Origin: Desulfobacteraceae bacterium
Lineage (GTDB): Bacteria > Desulfobacterota > Desulfobacteria > Desulfobacterales > Desulfosalsimonadaceae
DNA: 64,000 nt
Assembly (NCBI GenBank): GCA_014237465.1
Contig: JABZFM010000007.1
Span: forward strand, 1 to 64,000
Reading direction: 5' to 3'
Shown here: piece by piece, positions 9,954-19,504 of the stretch
Layout of the letters: each line of letters starts with the position of its first letter
Position numbering within the stretch: the first letter of the stretch is position 1
Notes under the pieces: generated by a model
Database searches by the model: none
Seen by the model: only the letters and a program-made list of their open reading frames with translations
Told to the model about the DNA's origin: nothing
Position numbers and translations under genes: made by a program

Positions 9954-10562
9954 ATGCTGATTCACATCAACCCCCAAAATCCGCAACCCCGACTGATTGC
10001 CCAGGCTGTTTCCGTTTTAAGACAAGGCGGTGTTATCGCATATCCCACAGATACAATTTATGGTATCGGGTGTGATATCATGAATAAAAAAGCAATTGAA
10101 AAAATTTACAGAATCAAAGGTCGGGATAAAAACAAACCCTTCAGTTTTATCTGCTCGGACCTCAAAAACATCAGCGACTATGCCAAGGTTTCCAATTACG
10201 CCTATAAAACCATGAAACGGCTGCTGCCTGGCCCTTATACATTTGTCCTTGAGGGCTCCCGCATGGTCCCAAAAATGATGTTAACCAAGCGAAAAACCGC
10301 TGGAATTCGTGTCCCGGACCACGAAATTTGTTTAAAGCTGGTACAAGGACTTGAAAATCCGATCATTTCAACCAGTGCCAGCATGCCTGACGGAGAAATT
10401 TTTCTGGATCCCTCGCTGCTTCATGACCACTTCGGTGCTAATATTGATCTGGTTATTGACGGGGGCCCCGTTTCCGACGAACCGTCCAGTGTTGTTTCTC
10501 TGATTAACGATGAACCTGAAGTTATCCGGGAAGGCCTTGGAGATGTCAGCATCTTCAAGTAA
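9954..10562 (+). CDS. YrdC/YciO/Sua5-type L-threonylcarbamoyladenylate synthase family protein
   Basis: A 202-aa single-domain YrdC-fold protein. Seen: GGVIAYPTDTIYGIGCD near residue 27, KGRDKNKPFSFIC (the KRxxxKP substrate loop), LLPGPYTFVL and GIRVPDH. The family makes threonylcarbamoyl-AMP for the t6A modification of tRNA. Length and the PFSFIC variant fit the YciO branch better than long Sua5, and YciO's own role is less certain. The ATG at 9954 lacks a clear Shine-Dalgarno. It lies alone on the plus strand between minus-strand genes. Confidence 0.85.
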   Translation: MLIHINPQNPQPRLIAQAVSVLRQGGVIAYPTDTIYGIGCDIMNKKAIEKIYRIKGRDKNKPFSFICSDLKNISDYAKVSNYAYKTMKRLLPGPYTFVLEGSRMVPKMMLTKRKTAGIRVPDHEICLKLVQGLENPIISTSASMPDGEIFLDPSLLHDHFGANIDLVIDGGPVSDEPSSVVSLINDEPEVIREGLGDVSIFK

Positions 10563-10563
10563 G

Positions 10564-10602
10564 ATGGCTTCGCAAAAAGTCCAAATCTGACTTTTTACAG
10601 GA
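10564..10602. repeat. Minimal repeat family A element (two ends joined)
   Basis: GATGGCTTCGCAAAAAGTCC is joined almost directly to CTGACTTTTTACAGG, so only the two terminal repeats remain. It starts 1 nt after the stop codon of the YrdC-family gene and could act as a hairpin there. Confidence 0.65.
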
Positions 10603-10669
10603 TCAACAAGTAAACAGGTTCACGTTATTTAGATTGATTAAATGATATATAATTCAATGCCCACCCAGC

Positions 10670-11590
10670 TTAAGGATTCGCGGCCGGATGATAAACATAT
10701 CCACCTGTTATCCCACCTGTTATCATTGACATCCCCATCCGGGCAACAATTTCCCTGAGCTGGTCCGCTGACATATCCACAAGATACTTCATAAACGGCA
10801 GCTTTTCTTCCGGCGGGTAAATTGTAGAGATATCACCCTTTATTCCACCAAGCCGACCCGCCCATTCAGTCGCATCTTCAAGGTTACCAAGACGGTCAAC
10901 CAGCCCTAATGTTTTTGCCTTTTCACCTGAAAAAATCCTGCCGTCTGCAATTTCCCGAACCTGTGTTAACGGGATTTTCCTTCCTTGTGCAACATGTTCG
11001 ATAAACTGGGTATGAACATTATCGGAAAATTCCTGGAGAAGCTTTCGCTCGATTTCCGTCATTTTTCTTACCGGAGACGCAATATCCTTATATTCTCCGC
11101 TCTTAATCACTACCGGGCTCAGTCCAATCTTTTCAAACAACGCTTCAAAATTGGTGTACCCCAGGATAACCCCGATACTTCCGGTTATCGTACCCGGATT
11201 GGCGATAATGCCATCTGCCGCTGCAGCAATATAATACCCCCCGGAAGCTGCAATCGTTCCTAAGGACGCAATAACACTTTTTACTTCAATTGTTTTTCGA
11301 ATTTCCCGATATATTTCCTGGGATGCTCCCACCGTGCCCCCGGGTGAATCAATACGGATAACAATTGCTTTAACAGAATTGTTATCCCTGAAATCTTTTA
11401 TCTGTTCAAGAATCTGCCTGGAATCGGCAATCACCCCGTTAAGTTCTATGACCCCCACTTTTTCGCCGAACCCGATCTCAGAATGAACCTTCGAGGCTAA
11501 ACTTAACAACGACAAAACAACGGAACTTCCGGCGATAATCGCGGAAAACACCAGTAAAAAAAACAAATATGGATGCCTGCGGGAAAACAT
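10670..11590 (-). CDS. sppA: Signal peptide peptidase SppA (short form)
   Basis: Membrane serine protease of family S49 that degrades signal peptides after secretion. One N-terminal transmembrane segment (about 7-31), then the crotonase-like protease core with RIDSPGGTV, the nucleophile serine in AASGGYYI and the general-base lysine in SGEYKDI. At 306 aa it is the short, single-core form. It is followed at distance by a YrdC-family gene on the other strand. Confidence 0.93.
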   Translation of the reverse strand: MFSRRHPYLFFLLVFSAIIAGSSVVLSLLSLASKVHSEIGFGEKVGVIELNGVIADSRQILEQIKDFRDNNSVKAIVIRIDSPGGTVGASQEIYREIRKTIEVKSVIASLGTIAASGGYYIAAAADGIIANPGTITGSIGVILGYTNFEALFEKIGLSPVVIKSGEYKDIASPVRKMTEIERKLLQEFSDNVHTQFIEHVAQGRKIPLTQVREIADGRIFSGEKAKTLGLVDRLGNLEDATEWAGRLGGIKGDISTIYPPEEKLPFMKYLVDMSADQLREIVARMGMSMITGGITGGYVYHPAANP

Positions 11591-11644
11591 GGATTTAATT
11601 ACCTGATGTTATTATTTATAATACAGACGTGTATTGTTTTTGTT

Positions 11645-11694
11645 GAAAAATAGACATAGGGATGAAACAAAATAAATTCTGCTTCATCCCTATG
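11645..11694 (-). terminator. Intrinsic terminator after rpsA
   Basis: CATAGGGATGAA (11655-11666) pairs with TTCATCCCTATG (11683-11694), a 12-bp stem, followed on the minus strand by TCTATTTTTC. It sits 80 nt past the rpsA stop codon. Confidence 0.75.
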
Positions 11695-11775
11695 ATAAGC
11701 CATCCACTTACCGCAATGAGCGGCTTCACTTAATTCAATAAAAACGCATAAATCGGATATATGCGCTAAATAAAG

Positions 11776-13872
11776 TTAGCTGACCGGATCTTCATCCTGC
11801 TCCGGTTCTGCACCAACGGAGTCTACCGCATCAGGAGCTTCATCTGCAGCATCTTCCGGGGATACTGTTTCTTCAACTGTTTCTTCAACTGTTTCTTCAG
11901 CTGCTTCTTCAGCTGCTTCTTCAGCTTTTTCTTCAACTACCTCTTCAGCTGCTTCTGCATTTACCTCTTCGGCTGCTTCTGCATTTACCTCTTCGGCTGC
12001 TTCTGCAACTACCTCTTCAGCAACTTCTTCGGCTGCTTTTTCAACAATTTCTTCGACTTCCGTTTTTTCTGCTTCAGCCAGTTTTGCCTCCCCGTTTAAT
12101 TTTTCCTGAAGATTTTCTTTTAAGATCGCTCCGAAGCTTGACGGGGCCGGCTGGGACTTATTCACATATTCTTCAAGAATCGACTGATCATCATCTTCGC
12201 CCAGCCGCTTGATAGACAACCCGATACGCCTGTCATCCGTATTGATATTCATTACTTTGGCTGTCAGCATATCACCGACTTCATACTGGCCAACCGGGGT
12301 TTTGATTTTTTCTTTACTGATCTCTGAGACATGAACCAGACCTTCGATACCTTCCTCCAGTTCAACAAAAATTCCGAAATCAGTAATATTGGTGATGGTA
12401 CCATTGATTTCGGTCCCTGACGGATAGCGTTCGGCAACTGACTTCCAAGGGTCATCTTCAAGCTGCTTAATCCCCAGTGAAAATCGCTCGTTGGATTTAT
12501 CAATGTCTAAAACTCTCGCCTGAACAATATCACCTTTTTTGTACATTTCAGAGGGATGCTTGATTCGCTTAATCCAGGATATGTCTGAAATATGGACCAG
12601 GCCGTCAATATCATCATCAATACCGATAAAAATACCGAAATCGGTGATATTTTTTATTTTTCCTTCGATGGTGGATCCAATGGGATACTTTTCACTGATC
12701 ATTTCCCATGGATTCGGGGTGATCTGTTTCATGCCCAGAGAAATCCTTCGATTTTCAGGCCTGATATCCAGTACAATCGCCTCGACGATTTCACCCGCTG
12801 TCACCACTTTGGACGGATGACGCACTTTTCGGGTCCAGGACATTTCAGAAACATGAATCAACCCCTCGATTCCTTCTTCAACTTCCACAAATGCGCCGTA
12901 ATCTGTCAGGCTGACAACCTTACCGTTGACCTTGGTACCGACCGGATATGTTTCCTCTGCAATTGTCCATGGATCCGGCACAAGCTGTTTCATCCCAAGG
13001 GAAACTCTTTCGTTTTCCTTGTCAAACGACAGGACTTTCACGTTAATGGTGTCACCGACATTATAAAGTTCAGAAGGATGCTTTACCCTGCCCCATGATA
13101 TATCGGTTATATGCAACAGGCCATCCACACCGCCGAGATCGACAAAAATACCATATTCAGTAATATTTTTGACCACACCCTCCATAACACTGCCTTCTTC
13201 GATTGAAGCCAGGGTCGCGGAACGCTTTGATTCACGTTCGGATTCCAGGATCGCTCGTCTTGAAAGAACAATATTGTTTCTTTTCCGGTTGAACTTCAAC
13301 ACTTTAAAGTCAAGGGACTTTCCAACCATTTCGTCAAGATTACGAATCGGTCGTAAATCGGCCTGAGAACCGGGAAGAAACGCCTGAACCCCGACATCCA
13401 CCGAAAATCCGCCCTTTACGCGATTGGTAATAACACCTTCAATAGTATCGTCTGCGTCATGAATTTCCTTGATTGCTTCCCACACCTTGACCTTGGCAGC
13501 CTTTTCTTTTGAGAGGATGACACGTTCTTCATCTTCATCCCACACTTCGATCATGACCTCAACCTGGTCATTTAAATTGACGTCCACTTTCCCGTTTTCA
13601 TCCTTGAATTCATGAATGGGAATCTGGCCCTCAGATTTGTAGCCGACATCAACTAAGACATGATCTCTGTCAACAGAAATTATGGTACCGACAACGACTT
13701 CTCCCTCTTCAAACTGCTTGAGGCTTTCTTCATACATTGCCATCAAGTCTTCCATGCTTTGGTCGGAATCATCACCCGACGTGGCAACATCCGCTGCCAT
13801 TTGTGCCGCATTTTCCATCTCTGCGTCCGTGTTGGTCTGCTCGTTTTCAGAATTGTCTACAAAATTTTCCAT
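11776..13872 (-). CDS. rpsA: 30S ribosomal protein S1
   Basis: mRNA-binding ribosomal protein with six S1 (OB-fold) repeats, read from the recurring GxxVxGxVxxxxxxGxFVDLGG and GLVHISDISW / HPSELYxxGD pattern across about residues 50-580. The start ATG follows AAAGGAGA. The C-terminal ~115 residues are an acidic, Ala/Glu-rich tail, including tandem 24-nt repeats coding for NAEAAEEV (about 11935-12005), which makes it longer (698 aa) than the ~560 aa E. coli protein. Located near cmk (next gene upstream in transcription order), the same neighbourhood as in many proteobacteria. Confidence 0.97.
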   Translation of the reverse strand: MENFVDNSENEQTNTDAEMENAAQMAADVATSGDDSDQSMEDLMAMYEESLKQFEEGEVVVGTIISVDRDHVLVDVGYKSEGQIPIHEFKDENGKVDVNLNDQVEVMIEVWDEDEERVILSKEKAAKVKVWEAIKEIHDADDTIEGVITNRVKGGFSVDVGVQAFLPGSQADLRPIRNLDEMVGKSLDFKVLKFNRKRNNIVLSRRAILESERESKRSATLASIEEGSVMEGVVKNITEYGIFVDLGGVDGLLHITDISWGRVKHPSELYNVGDTINVKVLSFDKENERVSLGMKQLVPDPWTIAEETYPVGTKVNGKVVSLTDYGAFVEVEEGIEGLIHVSEMSWTRKVRHPSKVVTAGEIVEAIVLDIRPENRRISLGMKQITPNPWEMISEKYPIGSTIEGKIKNITDFGIFIGIDDDIDGLVHISDISWIKRIKHPSEMYKKGDIVQARVLDIDKSNERFSLGIKQLEDDPWKSVAERYPSGTEINGTITNITDFGIFVELEEGIEGLVHVSEISKEKIKTPVGQYEVGDMLTAKVMNINTDDRRIGLSIKRLGEDDDQSILEEYVNKSQPAPSSFGAILKENLQEKLNGEAKLAEAEKTEVEEIVEKAAEEVAEEVVAEAAEEVNAEAAEEVNAEAAEEVVEEKAEEAAEEAAEETVEETVEETVSPEDAADEAPDAVDSVGAEPEQDEDPVS

Positions 13873-13981
13873 TAAATATTTTCTCCTTTAGCCGATTTTT
13901 TTTATACCGCCCGGCGCAGGCGCTGGATCGGTATAACCAAAATTAAATAACAGACCTAATCTCAAAAAACAACATATAAAT

Positions 13982-14096
13982 TTGATGTCTCCGTAAAAAG
14001 TCGATTTGGGGGAGTTTATTTTTTTAACGTATTGAATTTATTGATGGCAGAAGTCAGTAAAACAGCCTTTTGGGGGCTTTTGACGAATCCATCAAA
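13982..14096. repeat. Dispersed repeat family A copy (rpsA-cmk gap)
   Basis: TTGATGTCTCCGTAAAAAGTCGA at the left and TTTTGACGAATCCATCAA at the right form imperfect inverted ends; the interior TTTTTTTAACGTATTGAATTTATTGATGGC is shared with the copies at 46898 and 59489. It occupies the gap between rpsA and cmk. Confidence 0.7.
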
Positions 14097-14155
14097 ATTT
14101 AATAAATGGAGTTTTTAAATAAAAATTCTGTTTTCAGGAATTTTGCCGGAAAGAA

Positions 14156-14836
14156 TCAAAGAGTTGCTGCAATCTTTTCATTGATATGTTTCATCATCTG
14201 TTCAATCACGGATTCAACGGAACATTCTGTTGAATCGATCAAAATGGCATCATCTGCAGGTTTAAGAGGAGCCACCTCCCTTGAAGAATCATTATTATCC
14301 CGGCGCGCCATATCCTTTTCAACCGCCTCAAGGTTCTGAGGTAATTTTTTTTCTTCAAGTTCTTTATGTCGCCGGGATGCCCGGATTATTAAATCCGCAG
14401 TCAGAAAAAACTTAACATCCGCTCCCGGAAACACAACGGTTCCCATATCACGCCCTTCAAAAACAGCCGCTTTTTCCGCACCCATTTTACGCTGAAGCCC
14501 CAGCAGCGCCTTTCTTACCACCGGACGGGCGGAAACCGCCGACGCCATCATGGACATCTCCGGCGTCCGGATATAATCCGAGATATCGGATTCGCCTGAA
14601 TACAGGCGCACCCCTTTTTTGTTTCTGACAAACCTTAATTCCAGGTTATTGCACAGGGCCTCAAGCTGGTGTTCATCGTCTGGGGAGATGCCCTTTGCCT
14701 TTGCTTCAAATGCCACTCCCCTGTAAAGCGCCCCGGTATCAATATATTTATATTGCAACCGGTCCGCCAAAGCCTTGCTGACAGTTGTTTTTCCCGCACC
14801 GGCCGGTCCGTCAATGGTGATAACGAGTTTCTTCAT
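14156..14836 (-). CDS. cmk: Cytidylate kinase Cmk
   Basis: Phosphorylates CMP/dCMP with ATP. P-loop IDGPAGAGKTTVSKALA lies at the N-terminus, followed by the YIDTGALYRGVA CMP-binding motif, FEGRDMGTVVFP and the RDNNDSSREVAPL lid region. 226 aa from the ATG at 14836, which lies 6 nt after GAAAGG; the ATG at 14842 would add two residues. It sits upstream of rpsA in the same direction, separated by a repeat copy. Confidence 0.95.
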   Translation of the reverse strand: MKKLVITIDGPAGAGKTTVSKALADRLQYKYIDTGALYRGVAFEAKAKGISPDDEHQLEALCNNLELRFVRNKKGVRLYSGESDISDYIRTPEMSMMASAVSARPVVRKALLGLQRKMGAEKAAVFEGRDMGTVVFPGADVKFFLTADLIIRASRRHKELEEKKLPQNLEAVEKDMARRDNNDSSREVAPLKPADDAILIDSTECSVESVIEQMMKHINEKIAATL

Positions 14837-14940
14837 TCGCATCCTTTCAATACCATTTTTTGTCCATTCTCAATCACCAGCATTTAATAACCTTTTGAAA
14901 TAAAGGACAAACGATACTTTGTCATTAATAACCAATTGCA

Positions 14941-16035
14941 CTATGACTTTTTTAAAACCATTTCAAGCGCCTGCAGGAATCTTTCATTTTCTTTTCGAGT
15001 GCCGACATTCACCCGGATATATTCAGGAAATCCGTATGATACCATTGACCGGACAATGACACCCCTTTTCAACATCGACTCAAACACATCATCTGCATCT
15101 GCTTTTACATCAATTAGAAAAAAATTAGACTGAGTGGGGAAAAAAGCAATCTCCATTTTCTTAAGCTGATCCTGAAGAAATGCCAGTTCCGTGTGAATCA
15201 ATGTACATGTTTTTTTCAGAAAAGCCTCATCATCCAAAGCGGCTGCCGCTCCTGCCTGGGCCAGTGAATTGGTGTTAAACGGCTCCCTGACCCGATTGCA
15301 CATGGCAGCCATTGCAAAAGACATGAGGCCATAGCCGATTCTAATACCGGCAAGTCCGTATGCTTTTGAAAATGTTCTCAGCACTGCAATGGGTCGGTCT
15401 TCAGCGACCTGGGTCAGCCCATTTAAACATTCCGGATCACGGGCAAATTCTATGTATGCCTCATCCAGCACCACCACCACCTCCGGCGACAATTTTTCCA
15501 TAAAGGTCTCAAATTCTTTTGTCTTAATATAACTGCCGGTGGGATTATTCGGGTTGGTGATAAATATCATTCGCGTTTTGTCCGTGACGGCATCGGCCAT
15601 GGCGGACAGATTCAGCGACAGATCCGTCAACGGCACAAACACCGGTACGGCGTTCACGGTTTTTACATAGATCTCATACATGAGAAACGACGGGTCGGTC
15701 ATCACCGCCTCATCACCGGATGACAAATAGACTCTGGTGAGCATACCGATCACATCATCAGACCCGTTTCCGATCACGATCCGTTGTTTTGGAACCCCCA
15801 GTTTTTCAGACAGCTTTTCCACCAGATAATACCCGCTGCCGTCCGGGTAGCGGTGCAGGTTCCGCATGGCTTCCCGCATAGCCGCCACCGCCTTTGGTGA
15901 AGATCCTATGGGATTTTCATTGGATGCCAGCTTGATCGTATTTTTAATGCCGTATTCCCGTTCCAGTTCCTCGATAGGTTTTCCGGGTTTATATGGTTTT
16001 AAACTTAATATATTTTCCGCAACCTTTAATTTCAT
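14941..16035 (-). CDS. hisC: Histidinol-phosphate aminotransferase HisC
   Basis: Class I/II PLP aminotransferase that converts imidazole-acetol phosphate to histidinol phosphate. Motifs: KLASNENPIGSSP near residue 35, NPNNPTG, VVVLDEAYIEF, and the PLP lysine in TFSKAYGLAGIRIGY; the C-terminal IRVNVGTRKENERF segment is also typical. 364 aa. Not in a histidine operon here; it precedes cmk in the same direction. Related aromatic aminotransferases share these motifs, so substrate is inferred. Confidence 0.9.
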   Translation of the reverse strand: MKLKVAENILSLKPYKPGKPIEELEREYGIKNTIKLASNENPIGSSPKAVAAMREAMRNLHRYPDGSGYYLVEKLSEKLGVPKQRIVIGNGSDDVIGMLTRVYLSSGDEAVMTDPSFLMYEIYVKTVNAVPVFVPLTDLSLNLSAMADAVTDKTRMIFITNPNNPTGSYIKTKEFETFMEKLSPEVVVVLDEAYIEFARDPECLNGLTQVAEDRPIAVLRTFSKAYGLAGIRIGYGLMSFAMAAMCNRVREPFNTNSLAQAGAAAALDDEAFLKKTCTLIHTELAFLQDQLKKMEIAFFPTQSNFFLIDVKADADDVFESMLKRGVIVRSMVSYGFPEYIRVNVGTRKENERFLQALEMVLKKS

Positions 16036-16177
16036 AAGTAAATTTCCAAATAATATTTTTTCAAAAACTTTAATGCCTATGTCATTTTAAATATAACGAT
16101 GTAATGACTTTCCTTTCCGCTTAGAATATTTCGCCACGTTCAGATTTCTTTCTAAATATTAATTCCGATTCTCAGTG

Positions 16178-16266
16178 AGGATGATTCGCCTATTTGCAAG
16201 GCTTTCAGGGGGAGGCTGTAGTCAGATCTACCGCGCCCCCTGAGTAACGCAGCAAATAGGCGAATC
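16178..16266. repeat. Nested hairpin element directly after the acyltransferase gene
   Basis: GATTCGCCTATTTGC pairs with GCAAATAGGCGAATC over 15 bp, with an inner TCAGGGGG/CCCCCTGA stem and a GTAG-TCAGAT-CTAC tip. It overlaps the stop region of the gene ending at 16265. Same nested design as the element at 8078-8152. Confidence 0.8.
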
Positions 16267-17155
16267 AGACTTGCTGAGAACTTGGAATTTGGGTTTTCCA
16301 GCGCCTATGCACCCAAAACCACTGGTCCGGATATCGGCAAATCACGTCTTCGATCACCCGGTTATACTGCCGGGTGCTGGTTATAATATCCTTTTCCTTG
16401 TCACCGGTACGAATAACCGGTACTTCAGGCCCGATCTCGACCCGGTATCCATCTTCTTCCCTTAAAAGAAACAGCGGCACAACCGGGGTATCCGTACCCA
16501 GGGCAATGAGCGCCAGCCCCTTGTTGGTGCATGCTTTTCGATTAAAAAAATCGACAAAAACACCGGACTGCACATTGGTATTCTGATCCAGAAGAATACC
16601 GATCAATTCTCCTTTTTTTAATCCCCGCAATATCGGCCGCATGGCATTTTTTTTGGGATACAGGGTGGTACCATAGCGGCCCCTTAAATTAATAAAAAAA
16701 AGATCCAGGGGTTTAAAATCCATCGGCCGGTATATGGCGCTCATGGGATAACCGAGCATTGCCGCCGCCATGGACATCAATTCCCAGTTACCCATATGCC
16801 CGGTCAACACCAAAACACCCTTGCCTTTTTTATGGGCGTTTTTCAGATAATGCAATCCATTGACATGGAAATACTTTGAAAACTCTTTTTCCTTTAACCG
16901 CAACAACCACCCGATTTCAAATATAATGAGAATCAGATTACGAAAAATCCGGCGTGCCAGCTTTCGTATTTCAACAGCACTTTTTTCAGAGCCGAACACA
17001 TGGGTCAGGTTTTCCAAGGCCACGTCTCGGTGCCTTTTATCCACAACAAACCATACGCCGCCTAAAAAATCCGCAATTTTTACAGCTGTATTACGGGAAA
17101 TCAAGCCGATCAGATAAAACAGTCCTGAAATGGTTTTAAATAATATTGTTTCCAT
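16265..17155 (-). CDS. Lysophospholipid / lipid A-type (LpxL/HtrB) acyltransferase
   Basis: Inner-membrane acyltransferase of the LpxL/HtrB family that adds a secondary acyl chain to lipid A precursors. The catalytic HX4E signature is TGHMGNWELM near residue 120; downstream are the YRPMDFKPLD, LDQNTNVQSGVFVDFF and FWVHRRWK motifs. One N-terminal hydrophobic segment. 296 aa, normal. The next gene in the same direction is hisC, which is not functionally linked. Exact acyl donor and position cannot be told. Confidence 0.88.
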   Translation of the reverse strand: METILFKTISGLFYLIGLISRNTAVKIADFLGGVWFVVDKRHRDVALENLTHVFGSEKSAVEIRKLARRIFRNLILIIFEIGWLLRLKEKEFSKYFHVNGLHYLKNAHKKGKGVLVLTGHMGNWELMSMAAAMLGYPMSAIYRPMDFKPLDLFFINLRGRYGTTLYPKKNAMRPILRGLKKGELIGILLDQNTNVQSGVFVDFFNRKACTNKGLALIALGTDTPVVPLFLLREEDGYRVEIGPEVPVIRTGDKEKDIITSTRQYNRVIEDVICRYPDQWFWVHRRWKTQIPSSQQV

Positions 17156-17539
17156 AAACTACAACATCAAAAAGCATCGACACCATCAAATTATCAGTTC
17201 TTGTTAAAAATCAGGAGGTATCATATCTTTTCTGAATCTGCAATCAATAAACAGCGTACCAACCCTGCCTTAAGCATAAAGAAAGTTTCATCATATCAGC
17301 AAAAGCGATTGAAAAAATGATTTTAAACGGAATGCCTTCAATTAAAAACCAGAATAAACGTCTCATCTTTCTGTTTCCCATACAAATGGAAGCTGCCGCT
17401 GGATTTAAAATTCTCCACACAATTTTTCCTTTACAGCACACAAACCATTCAGATTTTCCATGGTCGCAACCTGTTTATCAGAGTTTGCGTTAAGCTGATC
17501 TATTGCCAACAAAATTTAAAGCAAATGCTTGAAAAAATC
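17156..17539. other. Intergenic region without a supported gene
   Basis: This gap between the divergent acyltransferase and HdrD-like genes contains short minus-strand frames (for example 17244-17441, 65 codons) but none has a good ribosome binding site or recognisable protein features. I see no RNA gene. Confidence 0.5.
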
Positions 17540-17568
17540 TTGACAATAAACCTCTGATCCTTTATTTT
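17540..17568 (+). promoter_or_regulatory. Candidate sigma70 promoter of the HdrD-like gene
   Basis: TTGACA (17540-17545), 17-nt spacer, TATTTT (17563-17568). It is 88 nt before the ATG at 17656, which follows GGAGGG. Confidence 0.6.
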
Positions 17569-17655
17569 TTTGGCCATATACCCATAAATAAATTTTAATA
17601 TAAAATTATTTAAGATATCGAAAAAATTTAAACTCGGAATGGAGGGTTTTATCGC

Positions 17656-18978
17656 ATGACCGAAAAAACAATTAAACTCGGAAAGAAAAAGAAAAACACT
17701 TTCATGGATAAGGTGAAAGAGATTCTTCCGGAAGGCGGGAATCTTAACCTGTGTCTTACCTGCGGTGCCTGTTCTTCAGGGTGCCCTGCCACAGGGCTCG
17801 AAAATATGGACCCTCGTAAATTCCTTAGAATGGCAGCCTTGGGGATGGATGATGAGCTGACCAGTACACCATGGGTATGGATGTGCACTATGTGTCAGCG
17901 CTGCATTTACGTATGCCCGATGAAAATAGATATTCCCCAGCTGGTTTATAATGCCCGTGACACATGGCCCCGGGAGACCAGACCGAAGGGCATATTGGGA
18001 TCCTGTGATATGGCCCTGAAAAATGAAAGCGGCAGCGCAATGGGAACATCCCCGGATGATTTCACGTTCGTGGTTGAAGATGTGCTTGAAGAATACCAGG
18101 AAGCGCAACCGGAGTTCAAGGATATGCAGGCTCCCATTGACAAGCAGGGCGCAGAATTTTTCCTGAACCAGAACTCACGAGAACCGGTCACGGAACCGGA
18201 TGAAATGGTTCCCCTCTGGAAAATCCTCCATCTCGTTGGGGCGAACTGGACGTACGGTTCAAAAGGCTGGGGCGGTGAAAATTACTGCATGTTTCTGGCC
18301 GAAGATGCAAGCTGGAAGCATCTTGTTCAACAATCGACTGATCAGGCTCATGAACTGGGGTGCAAGACGTTTCTCAACACCGAATGAGGGCACGTCACAT
18401 TTGGAGTCCGGGCCGGACTGAAAAAATTCAATATTGAACACAAATTTGAAGTCAAAAATATTTACGAATATTATGCAAAATGGATTCGCGAGGGAAAATT
18501 AAAAGTAAATTCAGACTGGAACAAGGATCTGAAAATAAAATTCACCGTTCAGGATCCCTGCCAGATTGTGAGAAAAAGCTTTGGCGATCCTATTGCGGAA
18601 GATCTGCGGTTTGTCGTTAAATCCATCGTGGGCGAAGAAAATTTTATCGATATGACTCCGAACCGCTCAAACAACTATTGCTGCGGCGGCGGCGGCGGTT
18701 TTCTGCAATCCGGTTATAAAGACGAACGCTTGGAATACGGCAGATTAAAAGATGAACAGATTCAAGCAACTGGTGCTGATTACTGCATCGCCGGCTGCCA
18801 CAACTGCCATGCGCAAATCCATGAATTGAGTGAACATTACGGGGGACATTATCCGGTGGTACACCTCTGGAGTATGATCTGTCTTTCTTTAGGTATTCTC
18901 GGGCCCAATGAACGGGAATATCTGGGGGATGATCTCAAGGAAGTTAATGTATTTCATCCGGAAACCGCATTAATGTAA
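17656..18978 (+). CDS. HdrD-like (Fe-S)-binding heterodisulfide reductase-type selenoprotein
   Basis: One frame interrupted by a TGA at 18385-18387 (codon 244) and continuing to 18978, giving 440 residues with Sec. Residues ~30-90 hold two [4Fe-4S] motifs (CLTCGACSSGCP, CTMCQRCIYVCP), the HdrC-like half. After the TGA comes a CCG-type half with DPCQIVR, NYCCGGGGGF and CHNC. The TGA lies in NTE-U-GHV, where relatives I know carry Cys (ECGH). A 6-bp hairpin AGTCCG-GGC-CGGACT starts about 18 nt after the TGA, as expected for a bacterial SECIS. Proteins of this class pass electrons from membrane or cytochrome donors to disulfide-like acceptors in sulfate reducers; the partner is unknown. Start supported by GGAGGG. 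Conceptual translation that stops at the TGA would lose half the protein. Confidence 0.88.
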
Positions 18979-19048
18979 TTTTAAGTGAATAAATAAATTG
19001 ATACTCCGTCAAAAATTAAAAGCACCATTTACCCCTGATCACATTGCG

Positions 19049-19079
19049 GGCTGACAGACACCCTTTCCGCATGTCAGCC
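19049..19079. repeat. Hairpin between the HdrD-like gene and the next small gene
   Basis: GGCTGACA (19049-19056) pairs with TGTCAGCC (19072-19079). No strong T-run follows, so a terminator is not certain. Confidence 0.45.
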
Positions 19080-19132
19080 TGCATGTGACGGTATCTTCTT
19101 TTGATCAACCATTGACTTAAGGGAGGTTTGCA

Positions 19133-19504
19133 ATGAGTGATATGATGATTCCCACCATTGAAGAGCTGACCAAAAGGCGTATGGAATCATTAGCTGTTTC
19201 AGAAAAAGCGATCATCGAACACCCGGATGAGTACCGCGAAATAAAAAAAATAATCCGGTATATTATCTCTAAAACAGTTGATATTGGTGATTATTATACT
19301 ATAGCTAAAAAACTGACCCGCTTACTGGACAAAATGACGGAATCCGGCAATCAGTCAATTTTTTATTACTATTATAAAAATATCGATCCGCAACAAAGGG
19401 GACAGGCCAGATATTTCAGAGCCAATTGCATGGACCTGGAACAACAGTTAAAATGTGTTGATCAGTTGCGGTGCAGTAAACGTCATATAAGGGTTATTCA
19501 ATAA
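19133..19504 (+). CDS. Conserved-looking hypothetical protein, 123 aa
   Basis: Starts at an ATG 6 nt after GGGAGG, a strong translation signal. The protein is hydrophilic, helical in appearance and without signal peptide or membrane segment; it has three cysteines in the last third (NCMDLEQQLKCVDQLRC) that could bind a metal or form disulfides. I do not recognise the family. It lies 150 nt downstream of the HdrD-like gene in the same direction and may be cotranscribed, but a hairpin lies between them. A repeat family A copy overlaps its stop codon region. Confidence 0.65.
   Translation: MSDMMIPTIEELTKRRMESLAVSEKAIIEHPDEYREIKKIIRYIISKTVDIGDYYTIAKKLTRLLDKMTESGNQSIFYYYYKNIDPQQRGQARYFRANCMDLEQQLKCVDQLRCSKRHIRVIQ

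Noticed and set aside
17244-17441. A 65-codon minus-strand frame between the acyltransferase and HdrD-like genes
   Set aside because: No Shine-Dalgarno, no recognisable protein features, and it lies in an otherwise non-coding gap.
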